A stretch of DNA of 64,000 bases from Craterostigma plantagineum (taxonomy: Eukaryota > Streptophyta > Magnoliopsida > Lamiales > Linderniaceae). The notes below the pieces were generated by a model that saw nothing but the letters and a program-made list of their open reading frames with translations, had not been told where the DNA came from and did no database searches. Below are positions 1-11,039 of the stretch, in pieces. A program made the translations under genes and the position numbers. The number at the start of each line of letters is the position of its first letter. Position 1 is the stretch's first letter. The DNA is taken from NCBI GenBank assembly GCA_027422505.1, contig JAPQWV010000017.1:14881501-14945500 (forward strand). Reading direction: 5' to 3'.

Positions 1-888
1 GACTTGGAGTATTATTTTAAAATCCGGGGCCGAGTAATTCGGAACGCGGGCTTTGGGCCCGATTATTTAAAGTACTACGGATCGGGCCGAGCTGATACCT
101 CGGGCCGATACGTTTATAGAAATTTGCATTTTTATGTGTTGCATTTTACTTGCACGACATTTGCATACACGTGTTACGAGGGGAGAGGATCGTGCGGAGT
201 CACGGTAATATTGTACAGTGATGTGGAGTGGGGTAGTTTATGACCGAGTGATGTCGTCGAATTGTATGAGTAGTGAGGTTAGGACTAAGGCGCACTATAT
301 GATTGAGATGTGGGGAGTGGGCCTCCCGGGCTACTGACCCTTGTGGGCAGTGGGGCCTCCCGAGCTACTGACCCATGTGCGCGTGTTGCCTTTAATCCTA
401 AGCCTCGGGCCCTGATGTGATGAGATGAGTTGAGATGAGATGAGACATGAGAAAAGAGTCGAGCGTGCATTTTGTGAGATTTGTCGGGATGGGAGTCGAG
501 TGAGAGCACTTGCATTCTTGCATATTAACATCTACTGGGCAAAAGCTCAGGGTTTACGTGTGTAGGTACAAACAAGTCGGACGTTGATAAACGTCACGAC
601 TAAGCGGCTGATGGCGGTGACTCCACGGACTTTTGAGGGCGGCGCACAGTACATGGGACGTGACCTGTGGAGTGTTTTAAATTAAGTTTCATGTTTTTAC
701 TCTTTGGGTTTCGACCCAATAAATAAAAGTGTGTGTTGTTAAACATTTATATATTCGGGTTTAGACTTGGAGATTCGGCCCAGTACATGTATATTATTAT
801 GTTCTAAAAAAATTTTATTAAATGGGCTTTCCGCTGTTTTGCTTTGTAAATCCGCCTAAATACGTATTTGAGAAGTAGGGTCGTTAAA
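1..888 (+). repeat. 5' LTR of the gypsy element (3' part only)
   Basis: This is a direct repeat of 5873-6762. The end reads TCGTTAAA where the 3' LTR reads TCGTTACA, so the terminal CA is mutated to AA. The upstream part of this LTR, including the 58-60-bp minisatellite seen in the 3' copy, lies outside the window. Confidence 0.85.
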
Positions 889-890
889 GG

Positions 891-903
891 TGGTATCAGA
901 GCA
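891..903 (+). other. primer binding site (tRNA-iMet type)
   Basis: TGGTATCAGAGCA lies two bases after the 5' LTR. It matches the complement of the initiator-tRNA-Met 3' end, the standard minus-strand primer site of plant LTR retrotransposons. It fixes the element orientation as plus. Confidence 0.85.
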
Positions 904-1541
904 TTAGTTTATAGGTTCTGTAGACTGTCCATGTACTGCCACTCAAAAGCCTGGAGGATCAGCCCACGTCTGTAAGTTTAATACGTAATTATGTGCTTTA
1001 CGATTTTCTGATATATGCTTTACGTGAATATTTGTGTGAATTTTATGTGCTCCTGGATGTGTTCGAAAGTTAGAGATTTCGTACTTTTATACTTAGATTT
1101 GTAGAAGAATCTCGATTGAATTAAGGTAGGAAGAGGATGATCAGAATTTGGATTTTTAATCGAAATTTGGGTTGCTTTGAAATTCAGGTAAAAAAATAAA
1201 TCGGGTCAATTAGGAAACTGGGCGAAATTTAAGTTTTGGGCCTTTTCAAAATTTGGCCTTTGTTAATTTGGGCTTGACCGAATCGGACCAAGCTGAAATT
1301 CGGGAAGTTAAAAAAATAAATAAACGGCGAAATAAAAGAGAGTCGAACAATATTAAATTTTAAAATTCAGGGCTTGTATGGAATTTCGAAAATGAAACGA
1401 ACGTAGAGAAACATGGGTTAATTGTTGAAATGTAGGAAATGAGACGAGGATGTAGAGAAAACATGATAGAGTCGATGCATAATGATTACATAACTGAAAA
1501 TCATATTACAACCCGAATATAAAAAAATAGAAGATAAAACA

Positions 1542-1796
1542 TCAACTACAATCGGGAAGTTCTGTCGGCGTATTCTTCCGATACGCCCGAACAAGGCACG
1601 GCTTCCCATGACTTAACATTTCACAAATTAGATGCAAGTGCAGTGAGTAGCAACCCACACTACAAAAATGGCGATCGCCACTGCGAGCAAAGCCAAAAGG
1701 GTGAATGACATTTGAGCCTTTCAAGATTTTCTCTCCAAAAGGGTTCTTGAGGGACATCCTCACAATCCGCATTTCCTCCAAGGTGATACATTTCAA
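1542..1796 (-). CDS. hypothetical 84-aa ORF, possible captured small gene
   Basis: I do not recognise this protein. The reason to list it is its context: on the minus strand a well-formed TATA box (1857-1868) lies about 60 bases upstream of its ATG at 1796. The ORF begins MKCITLEEMR and has no obvious domain. A second ATG at 1711 in another frame opens a short hydrophobic peptide (1628-1711), so if this is a gene the true frame is unclear, or it is a frameshifted or spliced relic. It lies inside the non-gypsy insert of a retrotransposon. A chance ORF is quite possible. Confidence 0.2.
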   Translation of the reverse strand: MKCITLEEMRIVRMSLKNPFGEKILKGSNVIHPFGFARSGDRHFCSVGCYSLHLHLICEMLSHGKPCLVRAYRKNTPTELPDCS

Positions 1797-1856
1797 AGTT
1801 TAAATGATGTGGTTGGAGAGAATTATGTTGTGGTGCAAACTAGCGTGCATCAAGTA

Positions 1857-1868
1857 CCTATTTATAGG
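1857..1868 (-). promoter_or_regulatory. TATA box-like sequence, minus strand
   Basis: Read on the minus strand the site is CCTATAAATAGG, a near-ideal plant TATA element. It is spaced suitably for a start site just upstream of the ATG at 1796. The call rests on sequence and spacing only. Confidence 0.35.
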
Positions 1869-2784
1869 CGTGAGTGAAGCAAAGGATAAGCATCATTAAT
1901 TTCGAGTTTTCTTCGAACGCCATATAAAGATAAGCTTCATAAATATCGAGATCAAATTTTTCTTCGAACGCCGTAATCTCGGATTGAGAAATTACGCGCA
2001 CGAAGAAAATCGCATTGGATTTATTATCACCAAATCTATTCTGAAATCTCGAAGAAAGATGTTGATATCCATTATGACAAAATAAATTGTGCTCGCGTTT
2101 TAATCAATGCTGTAATTACATGCACAGGTTAGACTACGCTGTTGCATCAATTAAAAAGTACGGAGAACTTAAGCACAAACACGGCTGAACTTCAGCCTAT
2201 GTCCATGGATCAACAAGCTTCTTTTCTTATTGATCACAACACGAAAGTTACAGATCTCTCTCCCTTCTACAACTCTCGTGTTTTCACCTCACGGTGATTC
2301 TCACTCTATAAAAAGTTACATGCTCGAGATGACTAGTTTAACTGAAAAAAAAAATTAAAAAAAAATGTCTGACATTTATAAGCTAGAAATCATGTTTTAA
2401 GGATGATATTCCGCAATTCATCTTCACCGTCCGTTTTATTCGATCGAGCGCTCCACAAGTCGCCACGTAGTCTTGCATTTCCGCATGCTAGAACAAGAAT
2501 CGCATGACTCTATAAGTGAAATAGCACCTTCACTATCATCCGTTCGATCTTAGGTCCAACGCTCACGATTTACCATTTGCTTCGTTCACTTCCTAAGCAT
2601 CTCAGCCGTCGATCTTTTCGTGCGATATCCTACGAACTTAATTAAATCTTTAGCCTTCAAATCCTGGCCATTAGATCGCGCGCCATCTTATATCCAATGG
2701 CAGCTGCTCATCGCGATCATCTCAACTTAGTTTCTTCAGTTTTCAACTTCGGTTCTAACGAAGAAGAAAGTCCCATTTAGATGG

Positions 2785-4243
2785 ACGGAAGCGTGTGAAG
2801 AAAGCTTCCAGGAGTTGAAGAAACGACTGCAACAACTCCTGTTCTTGCAATTCTCTCTGGTAGCGAAGGATTCTCACTATACAGTGACGCCTCTAAACAT
2901 GGCTTGGGATGCGTATTGATGCAAACGGGAAGGTGATCGCTTATGCCTCCCGACAGCTCAAATTGTACGAGAAGAATTACCCTACGCACGATCTGGAACT
3001 CGCAGCCTTGGTGTTTACCCTGAAAATCTGGCGTCACTATTTGTACTATGAATGATGCGAAATCTTTACGGATCACAAAACCCTAAAGTAATTCTTCACG
3101 CTGAAGGAGTTAAACATGAGGCAAAGATGATGGCTCGAAATTAGTAAAAGACTACGATTGTGTGTTAAATTATCACCCAGTCAAAGCGAACGTAGTTGCA
3201 GATGCTTTGATCCGTAAATCAGTGAATACGGACCTGTGCCAACTCGGAGTGGAAATAATCAACTTCGGGAAGATCGAAACAAAACTAGCAGCGTTAACGC
3301 TAAAGCCAACGCTGTTAGATCAAATTCTTGAGGCACAAAATGAAGATGAACTATATCTAAAGATCCAGACGGGACAAGACGAGAACATTCCGTCGAAGTT
3401 CGAATTTCGAGACAACGGAAACTTACAGTTCCGAGGTTATCTATATGTGCCACCCGATGAAGAGATCCTTCGAACTATAATGACGGAGGCACATACGACA
3501 ATCTACTAGATACATTCCGGGGAAGTTGGAGCAAATACCTCCCACTGGTCGAGTTTTCCTATAACAACAGCTATCAAACCACGATCGGTATGGCGCCTTA
3601 CGAAGCCTTGTACGGGCGTAAATGCCGATCCCCAGTTCATTGGGATGAAATCGGCGAAAAGGCATTGTTGTGTCCCGAAATAATTTGTGAAATGACTGAA
3701 ACGGTGGGAAAAATCTGGGAGAGGATGCAAACGGCCCAAAGACGTCAGAAGAGTGACGCAGATAAAAGACGAAGGCCATTGGAGTTTGATGAAGGAGAAC
3801 AAGTCATTCTGAAAGTTTCGCCAATGAAAGGCATAAAACGTTTCGGGAAGACAAGGGAAATTGAGTCCGAGATATATCGGACCTTTCACAATTGTGAAAC
3901 GAGTTGGAGAAGTGGCGTACCAGCTAGAATTGCCAACATCGCTCACACAAATCCATGACGTCTTCCATGTATCTACATTACGGAATACGTCCCAGATCTG
4001 AACCATGTAGTGAAAGGCAAATCACTTCATCAACAATTGAAGCCGGACTTGAGCTATGAAGAAAAGCCGGTGGGGATTTTGATGTACAAGGTGAAACGCC
4101 TTCGAAATAAGAACATACCCCTCGTGAAGGTCTTGCGGCGGAACCAAGTATGGGAAGAAGCCACTTGGGAACGCGAAGACAAGATGAGAGAGAAGTACCC
4201 CGAGTTATTTTCCTTACTTAATAATAATAATAAAATAAAATAA
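2785..4243 (+). pseudogene. gypsy pol relic: RNase H, integrase end, chromodomain
   Basis: Translated pieces in order: the RT-RNase H junction and RNase H (about 2790-3215; the residues [10 protein letters not shown] and YASRQLK are readable), the linker and zinc-binding N-terminus of integrase (to about 3508), then a jump straight to the integrase C-terminal part (EFSYNNSYQ, from about 3535), the GPF-like region, VFHVSTLRKYVPD (about 3960-4000) and the terminal EEATWE chromodomain-like segment. Most of the integrase catalytic core is deleted. Several stops and frameshifts break the rest, for example near 2925 and at 3091. Reverse transcriptase itself is missing. The order and motifs are those of Ty3/gypsy chromoviruses. 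It cannot make a working polyprotein. Confidence 0.85.
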
Positions 4244-4562
4244 AAATAATAATATAAAAATAATAATATAATGGCCGAAAATAATTAGAGCCAAATAAAA
4301 TAAATATTTTCTCCTCCATGTGAGTTTGGTACTATGAAACAAAAATCCTTACACCTAATATACCTCTTTAATGGCATAAGGACAAGGTGAAACAACTAAG
4401 GCATCTCCATGTGAGCATAAGGACAAAATTTAAACCTAATGCCAACTCTTTTATGCATGAGTACAAAATAATATACCACCTAAGCCACCTCATTTGCTTT
4501 GCTTAAGGACAATATAATCTATAGTTAAAAAAAAAGGGAAAGGGAGGAGAAGTAGAGAACGT

Positions 4563-4563
<1 letters not shown>

Positions 4564-4595
<32 letters not shown>
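4564..4595. repeat. (GA)n microsatellite and purine-rich tract
   Basis: An uninterrupted GA run is followed to about 4740 by strongly purine-biased sequence on the plus strand, inside the 3' LTR. Confidence 0.9.
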
Positions 4596-4601
<6 letters not shown>

Positions 4602-5169
4602 GAGTAAAGGAAGAAAAAGAAGGGAGAGAGGGAGAGCAGCCGTGAGGGAGAGGAAAGGAAAGAAGAAGAGAGAAAGGAAAGAAAAAGAAAGAAAAAGAGA
4701 GGAAGAAGAGAAGGAGAAGAGGGAGAAGCCCGCGGACGAGGAGAAGCTCGGGATAGAAGCTCTCGGGTCGGGATCACACGAAAACACCCCGTGATTTAGC
4801 TTTATACGAACGTAAGGTAGGTCAAGATCACCTACACGAGTAAACATTTTTTTTTAACTCGTGATTACTATGTGTTGCATGGCAATTTACGTGATCGTAT
4901 GAAATTTGTGATTTACATGTTAATATATGCTCGAACGTGATCTCATGCTCGCTATATGAATACTTGTGTGTCGTCACCATTCTATGCCGTTCAATTTTCA
5001 TGCTACTTGCATTTAGATCGTAAAATGTTCGGGGTTTAGTTAGGAAGATTGGAAATTAGGAAACCTAGGAGCAAATTCGGGTATTAGTATAAAATAGGGT
5101 TTTCTAGGGTTTCTTTTGAATTCAAAGGTCTAAAATAAATATTTAAAACTCGTCCAGGGACTACTTTGC

Positions 5170-5525
5170 AATTTTCAGAATTTTCGAGGTGTTAAATAAA
5201 TAGTTTAAAGTCGATTGGGGCACTGGAGCAATTTTCAGAATTTCTGAGGTGTTAATGAATATTTTTAAAGTCGATTGGGGCCTTGGAGAAATTTTCAGAA
5301 TTTCAGAGGTAAATAAATATTTTAAAGTCGATTGGGGCCTTAGAACAATTTTCTGAATTTCCGAGGTGCTTAATAAATATTTTTAAAATCGGTTGGGGTC
5401 TTTGTGAAATTTTCAGAATCTCCAAGGAGTTAAATAAAAAATAAAAAAAAATCAAACGGGTCTTGAGAAATTTCAGAATCTCCGAGGGGTTAAATAAACA
5501 TTAAAAATATTCGGCTGGGTTAATT
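5170..5525 (+). repeat. minisatellite, about 58-60-bp unit, six degenerate copies
   Basis: The core TTTTCAGAATTTC-GAGGTG followed by AAATAAATA and TCGATTGGGG repeats six times with spacing of 56-60 bases. Drift increases towards the right. It lies in the U3 part of the 3' LTR. Confidence 0.85.
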
Positions 5526-6762
5526 GTAAGTTTTTGAAGGTTTCGGGGCAAATCTGAAATTTCTAAAAATTTGGGGCAGATCTGAAAATATTTAAAAATT
5601 TGGGAAGATTTGTAATTTCTGAAAATTTTCGGGAAATAATCTGCGATTTTAAAATCCGGGGCAGATTTGTAAATTTGAGAAAATTTTAGGGTCTTAAATA
5701 AATTTTGAGGATAATTTTCGGGTCATTTTATAATTATCAAGAATTTTCGAATTCTAAGCTAAAATTTCAAATTTGCGTCCTTAAAATAAATTTGTGAACT
5801 TTTGGGGTTTTGAAGGTAAAATTTGGAAAAACATTTTTAAATTAAGAATTTTAGTATTATATTGAAATTTGGGACTTGGAGTATTATTTTAAAATCCGGG
5901 GCCGAGTAATTCGGAACGCGGGCTTTGGGCCCGATTATTTAGAGTACTACGGATCGGGCCGAGCTGATACCTCGGGCCGATACGTTTATAGAGATTTGCA
6001 TTTTTATGTGTTGCATTTTACTTGCACGACATTTGCATACACGTGTTACGAGGGGAGAGGATCGTGCGGAGTCACGGTAATATTGTACAGTGATGTGGAG
6101 TGGGGTAGTTTATGACCGAGTGATGTCGTCGAATTGTATGAGTAGTGAGGTTAGGACTAAGGCGCACTATATGATTGAGATGTGGGGAGTGGGCCTCCCG
6201 GGCTACTGACCCTTGTGGGCAGTGGGGCCTCCCGAGCTACTGACCCCTGTGCGCGTGTTGCCTTTAATCCTAAGCCTCGGGCCCTGATGTGATGAGATGA
6301 GTTGAGATGAGATGAGACATGAGAAAAGAGTCGAGCGTGCATTTTGTGAGATTTGTCGGGATGGGAGTCGAGTGAGAGCACTTGCATTCTTGCATATTAA
6401 CATCTACTGGGCAAAAGCTCAGGGTTTACGTGTGTAGGTACAAACAAGTCGGACGTTGATAAACGTCACGACTAAGCGGCTGATGGCGGTGACTCCACGG
6501 ACTTTTGAGGGCGGCGCACAGTACATGGGACGTGACCTGTGGAGTGTTTTAAATTATGTTTCATGTTTTTACTCTTTGGGTTTCGACCCAATAAATAAAA
6601 GTGTGTGTTGTTAAACATTTTATATATTCGGGTTTAGACTTTGGAGATTCGGCCCAGTACATGAGTATTATTATGTTCTAAAAAGTTTTTATTAAATGAG
6701 CTTTCCGCTGTTTCGCTTTGTAAATCCGCCTAAATACGTATTTGAGAAGTAGGGTCGTTACA

Positions 6763-7230
6763 CTCAGGCATCAGTTAGGGCCTCACCGTTTCTCTTCAAC
6801 TGGTTCACGATGTTTGCACTCTATACTCGGACACGCCTTTGCTCTCTTTCATTTTTGTCATTTCAAACACGCCACGAAGAGTCTGCAACCGCACTTGCTT
6901 TACTCGATCGGCACCTTTGTACGCTTTTTCCAGCGCCTCCCATGCATCCTTCGATTTTTCGACCTCGGCTATTTTTTCGAAACCGGCCTCATCTACAGGT
7001 TGGTAGATGATATAAAGTTCGATCTTATCTTGTTTGCGGTGTTCCTTCAGCGTCTCAAGTTGGGCTGCTGTGTACGCGTCTGTACTTTTGGGTTTCGATA
7101 TATCCATTCGCGACTACCTCCCACGTGTCTTGCGACTGGAGCAACACCTTCATCGGAATGCCCCACTCGTCGTAGCTGAATTTGGTGAGCTTCGGGATGG
7201 GCATTTGGCCAGCGGTTGCTTCGACTGTCG
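6763..7230 (-). pseudogene. Ty1/copia gag relic (UBN2-type), unit A
   Basis: On the minus strand the start region reads PIPKLTKFSYDEWG then LLQSQDTWEVV. A frameshift follows near 7108, then LETLKEHRKQDKIELYII and a capsid-like stretch with KDAWEALEKAYKGADRVK. The reading ends in NQLKRNGEALTD, where the gypsy element begins. These are hallmarks of the copia gag N-terminal half. It is adjacent to its primer binding site at 7235-7247, so this is the start of a minus-strand copia element whose remainder was lost or displaced. Confidence 0.85.
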
Positions 7231-7234
7231 AAAG

Positions 7235-7247
7235 GGTTCTGATACCA
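7235..7247 (-). other. copia primer binding site, unit A
   Basis: On the minus strand this reads TGGTATCAGAACC, a tRNA-Met-type primer site with one change from the usual TGGTATCAGAGC. It lies three bases from the inferred LTR end (ACAACA on the minus strand at 7251). Confidence 0.75.
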
Positions 7248-7250
7248 ATT

Positions 7251-7414
7251 TGTTGTTTTTTTCAGCTCAGATTGGTTCAATATGAGGTTAATAGACGTGC
7301 TTGAACAGTAACTAGCACTTTTACATGTGCAAAAATGGATACTTTTGGGGAGATCTTATTAATATTTTTTTCTCTTATACGCTATGCTATTGCTAGCCAT
7401 TTAATTTTTCTATA

Positions 7415-7457
<43 letters not shown>
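7251..7457 (-). repeat. copia LTR unit A, left part
   Basis: It matches 11962-12123 (unit B) through CAGCTCAGATTGG-like, GCTTGAACAG and TGCAAAAATGGATAC blocks and ends in a CT microsatellite. The LTR continues at 11044 after the solo-LTR insertion. Confidence 0.7.
7417..7456. repeat. (CT)n microsatellite, left half
   Basis: About 20 CT units. A second CT tract begins at 11044, directly after the inserted LTR. In unit B the equivalent tract (12067-12123) is uninterrupted by any insertion, which shows the element jumped into the microsatellite. Confidence 0.9.
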
Positions 7458-7461
<4 letters not shown>

Positions 7462-8149
7462 AGCGACCGTAGCCATCGCTACCTATTCTAGCATCATCTT
7501 AAGTGCCTAACGATACGTTAACTTAAAAGAACCGCGGAAAAGCGTATGAAAATTTTCCATTTATGTAATGGAACATCGTTCTTTACAGGACAAAAGAACA
7601 CTTTAAGTACCTAATTACATGCTACTCCTAATTTCATGTGGTGTATATTCTTGCACAGCAAAAGAAATATATGCGCCCGGCCTCACAGGTCGTGCACAAA
7701 CCACCCCAGAAGACGCTTGGAAGTTTCAAAAGGATGCCTTGCCGGCTAGGCGATCACGTACCGTGTTCGCTTGCACCTACAACACATAACGTAAGGGATG
7801 AGCCGCCGTGACTCAGTAAGCAGAACTCATGCACGAATGCACGTGTCAATCCTCACAAAGGCAGTACGCGTCGATGTACTTAATACTCGTACTAACTTCA
7901 CTCAGGGCCCTCGGCCAATCTTACTATGCACCACAGTGAGCTCACGTCCATCAAGGACAACTATGGCAGCGATCCACGCCGGATGGCCATACCCCAGGAT
8001 GCACATAGTTCCCCTAGGTCGTCATATGTACCCGGTCGTCCCCGACTGCCCGGCAGTCGCTCACGCTGGTAGCCTACGCTGAGGTTCCTACACCAGGGTT
8101 CCACCTTCTGTCGCTTATACCCTCAGGTCGCACCCTCCATGCACTCCCT

Positions 8150-8174
8150 ACCGCCACGGGCATTGCCCAAATAT

Positions 8175-8229
<55 letters not shown>

Positions 8230-8278
8230 GGCCCTTTCGGCAACGAGCTTTACCCTAATATAAAATAAATATATAATG

Positions 8279-8310
<32 letters not shown>

Positions 8311-8346
8311 CGGCCCTATTGCCAACGAGCTTTGACCTAATATAAA

Positions 8347-8399
<53 letters not shown>

Positions 8400-8535
8400 A
8401 TATATATATGGCCCTATCGCCAACCGGTTTTGCCCTAATATAAAATAAATATATATAATATATATCCGGTCCCATTCGCTCACGGGCATTGCCCTATCAT
8501 AGCATAAACATATATATATATATATATATATATGA
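8150..8535. repeat. tandem repeat with interspersed AT microsatellites, five copies
   Basis: A conserved block of about 45 bases, with the core ACGGCCCTATCGCCAACGAG followed by CCCTAATATAAAATA, recurs five times. The copies are separated by (TA)n runs of different lengths. The first and last copies are the most diverged. Long TA-rich minus-strand frames here are by-products of the repeat. Confidence 0.85.
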
Positions 8536-9009
8536 CGACGCTCAACGCCGCCCTGGTATCATAGTAGTTAGCCCTGACTCAACTATGAGTCGGCAACAAA
8601 TGCCCATATCGGCAAGTATCATTCGCTTTCAAGCGACATACAATATGCATACCCATCTCGCACCCCCACATATGATCATGCATGCTCGTGAATATGCAAC
8701 TTAACTAATACCAGATACACTTACCATGCGAAAGCATATCAATCAATTTCACGTAAGTCATGTAATCATTGAGGCACATAGTCATGTAATGTTAGGCACA
8801 CGCAAGTAAGTTATGTGTCGTAGTTGAATTTCCACTAACCCGTCGTCCGTAGATTACCCTGTTACTGGTTCGGCGAAACTCCTAATTTTCGACCTTAACA
8901 CAAAGATTGTTATGTCAGTACCTTATTTAAGTTATCCGACCAATTAGATTATTGAGCCTCCAAAGTATTAGGATATTATATTTATCTTATCTTTTATGAG
9001 GTAGTTATT

Positions 9010-10345
9010 TGGGAAGAGTTCATTAACTTTAATGCGTGAAAGTTCTTGAGACTTCGTGAAGTTAGCACACTTTGTGAACTAACTTAGATTTTACTTAAGT
9101 TCATACACTCATACTTCACACGTTCACTTCGCGAGGTGTTAGTCACATAGCCCCTGAAGTTTGATTGATTCGCGAAGTACCTTACCTACTTCGCGAATTC
9201 TATCCATGTTATTCACTTCGCGAATCCTATCATACATGGCCTAGTTCGCGAAGCTTAGGCCATTAATGATTCGTGAAGCCACATTTCGCGAATCCATGCT
9301 TGAAACCCTTAGATTTTTAACCTAAGTTCATGACCTATTTAAACTCGTGAAATACCCTAGTACGTGAAATGTCTTTTCTATCTTATGGTTCGCGAGTTGA
9401 TTCTACACCCTAATAGTTCGCGAATTGTTGCTTTCGAAATTCGTGAAGTACTCTGTGCCTAGTTTGTGAATCCGTTTTAATTCGTGTTCATAGGCTTCGC
9501 AAACACTCTCTAAATTTGCAAATTTTCTATACTTCACGCCCTACTTCGCGAACTCGACCTAATTTGTGAAGCCTAGTTCGCCAAGTCTATACTTCACGAA
9601 TTCTAAGTCGCTAACTAACCTTGATTCGTTACATGTGTTCTCTATCTTACAACCCGCGAAGCGTTGCTTCCTCTCAATTCGCGAAGTCTTGTGAATTCGC
9701 CAACATCTCCCAACCCGCGAAGTTCCATGAGTTCGTGAACTTCACGGAGTTCGCCAAGTGGATCACTTCGCGAAGTCTAGCTTCTATTTCGCGAACTCCT
9801 TTCCTACCTACTTCGCGAATTCCGTAAAAGTTCTACATCGGTTCGCGGTTCATATGGAGTTCGCGACTTGCATGTGGGGTTCGCCAAGTTTAGGTTCGCG
9901 ACATGTATGAGAGTTTGCGAACCTCCCCTTTCCATCGATTCGCAAAGTGGTCGGCACCACGAGTTCGCAAACCTCCTATGGTTCGTGACTCGTCGAACCC
10001 GTCAAGTTATGGTTTGCGAACTATATCTTGGCGAACCCTAGTGATTGTGGTTTTCTACTTCGCGAACTTCGTTGCATGGCTCATGGATTCGCAAAGTTCC
10101 CGGTTGACTTCGCCAAGTTCGTGTAATTCGTGAAGCTTCACAACTTTGCGAAATTCAATTTCGTGAAAGGTATAACCCTCATGACCCGCGAACCTCTCAT
10201 CACTCATGAATTCGCGAAGTACATGAGTTCGCCAAATTCGATATTGCATGCTCAATTCGCGAAGTTGGCATTTCACACCTAACTCGTGAATTTGAGTTCG
10301 CGAAGTCTACCTTTCACGACCCCATAAACATCTTTTAGCCCGCGA
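9010..10345. repeat. dense array of the palindrome TTCGCGAA and one-base variants
   Basis: About 15 exact TTCGCGAA sites and some 30-35 variants (TTCGTGAA, TTCGCCAA, TTCGCAAA, TTTGCGAA, CCCGCGAA) occur in about 1.3 kb, roughly one per 25-30 bases. The sequence between them is not conserved. It lies in the presumed U3 of the solo LTR. No coding sequence is present. Confidence 0.9.
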
Positions 10346-11039
10346 AAGTCTTAAACTCTCGATCTAAGCGTACCTTTTTCTCAAGAACACTATGAGGATC
10401 ATGTGAACTTCGAAAACTTTAAAACTCAAACCCTAAAACCAAAATTAACATAAAGCACTAGTTGTGTACATCTTCGTGTGCTTCCCTCCTTAAACATGTA
10501 AGATCCGAATTCAAAACCCGAAATTATAAAGCTAAAATGTAAGAACATAGCAAGAATTTCTTACCTTCTCAAGCAAATGTTTCCAATGCTCCACCTTCTT
10601 TCTAACTCACGTTTTTAGAGAGAGAAGCCAAGATATTTTCCAACACTTTAAGGTTTATTAATTAAGAATAAAATGGTAGAATGGGGAATGGGCTTGACGA
10701 AAATATCCCACATTCTAAGGAATTATGTTTCCCAAATTTATTCTCCATGATTTGGGCCTAAGTTTAAATTAAATCCTAGTCCACTTATAATCATGGCCCA
10801 ATTTATGTTCCCACTAATACTATTACCCCAACCTTATTTATTTATTCTATACTTTTGAAAAATCCAATCAAGTTAGAGGTCACAAAGGCAAATAATTATC
10901 TGCACAAAATTCACAGTCACTTAGCACATAATTTAATTCACGAAATTCATATTCTTGCTTAAGCACGTACTTCGTAAATCACCTAAGCATAAAATGTGCA
11001 TGTAAAATTATTGGCTATCAAGCCCACGGGACTTGGGGT

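Larger units (their letters stand above)
904..2784. other. leader plus non-gypsy insert in the gypsy element
   Basis: About 904-1400 is AT-rich and GGGC-containing, like an LTR-retrotransposon leader. From about 1400 to 2750 the texture changes and no gag, protease or RT can be read on either strand. It contains a possible minus-strand small gene with a TATA box (1542-1868) and otherwise no coding sequence I recognise. It may be captured host DNA or a fragment of another element. Confidence 0.4.
1..6762 (+). mobile_element. Ty3/gypsy (Tekay/chromovirus-like) LTR retrotransposon, defective, 5' end cut by window
   Basis: Bases 1-888 recur at 5873-6762 with about ten to twelve differences by eye. 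The first copy is followed two bases later by a tRNA-iMet primer binding site, and the 3' copy ends in GGGTCGTTACA, a usual gypsy LTR end. Between them lie the broken C-terminal half of a gypsy pol (2785-4243) and about 1.4 kb of non-gypsy-looking sequence; gag, protease and most of RT are absent. The pol tail has the chromodomain-like EEATWE motif, which points to a chromovirus of the Tekay type (inference). The element sits inside a copia gag: the copia reading frame on the minus strand is cut at 6763. Confidence 0.85.
4222..6762 (+). repeat. 3' LTR of the gypsy element (start approximate, likely truncated)
   Basis: The end at 6762 is clear (GGGTCGTTACA). The start is not: the usual polypurine tract and TGTAACGACC start are missing after the pol stop at 4243, and sequence passes directly into LTR-like ATAATA-rich DNA. 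I infer that a small deletion removed the polypurine tract and LTR start. The LTR holds a GA microsatellite and a minisatellite. It has no coding sequence. Confidence 0.65.

Noticed and set aside
4503..4847. Ser/Leu/Phe-rich minus-strand frame of 114 aa
   Set aside because: It is the translation of the GA microsatellite and purine tract in the LTR.
8074..8475. 133-aa minus-strand frame made of Tyr-Ile repeats
   Set aside because: It is only the translation of (TA)n runs between tandem units; there is no domain and no start context.
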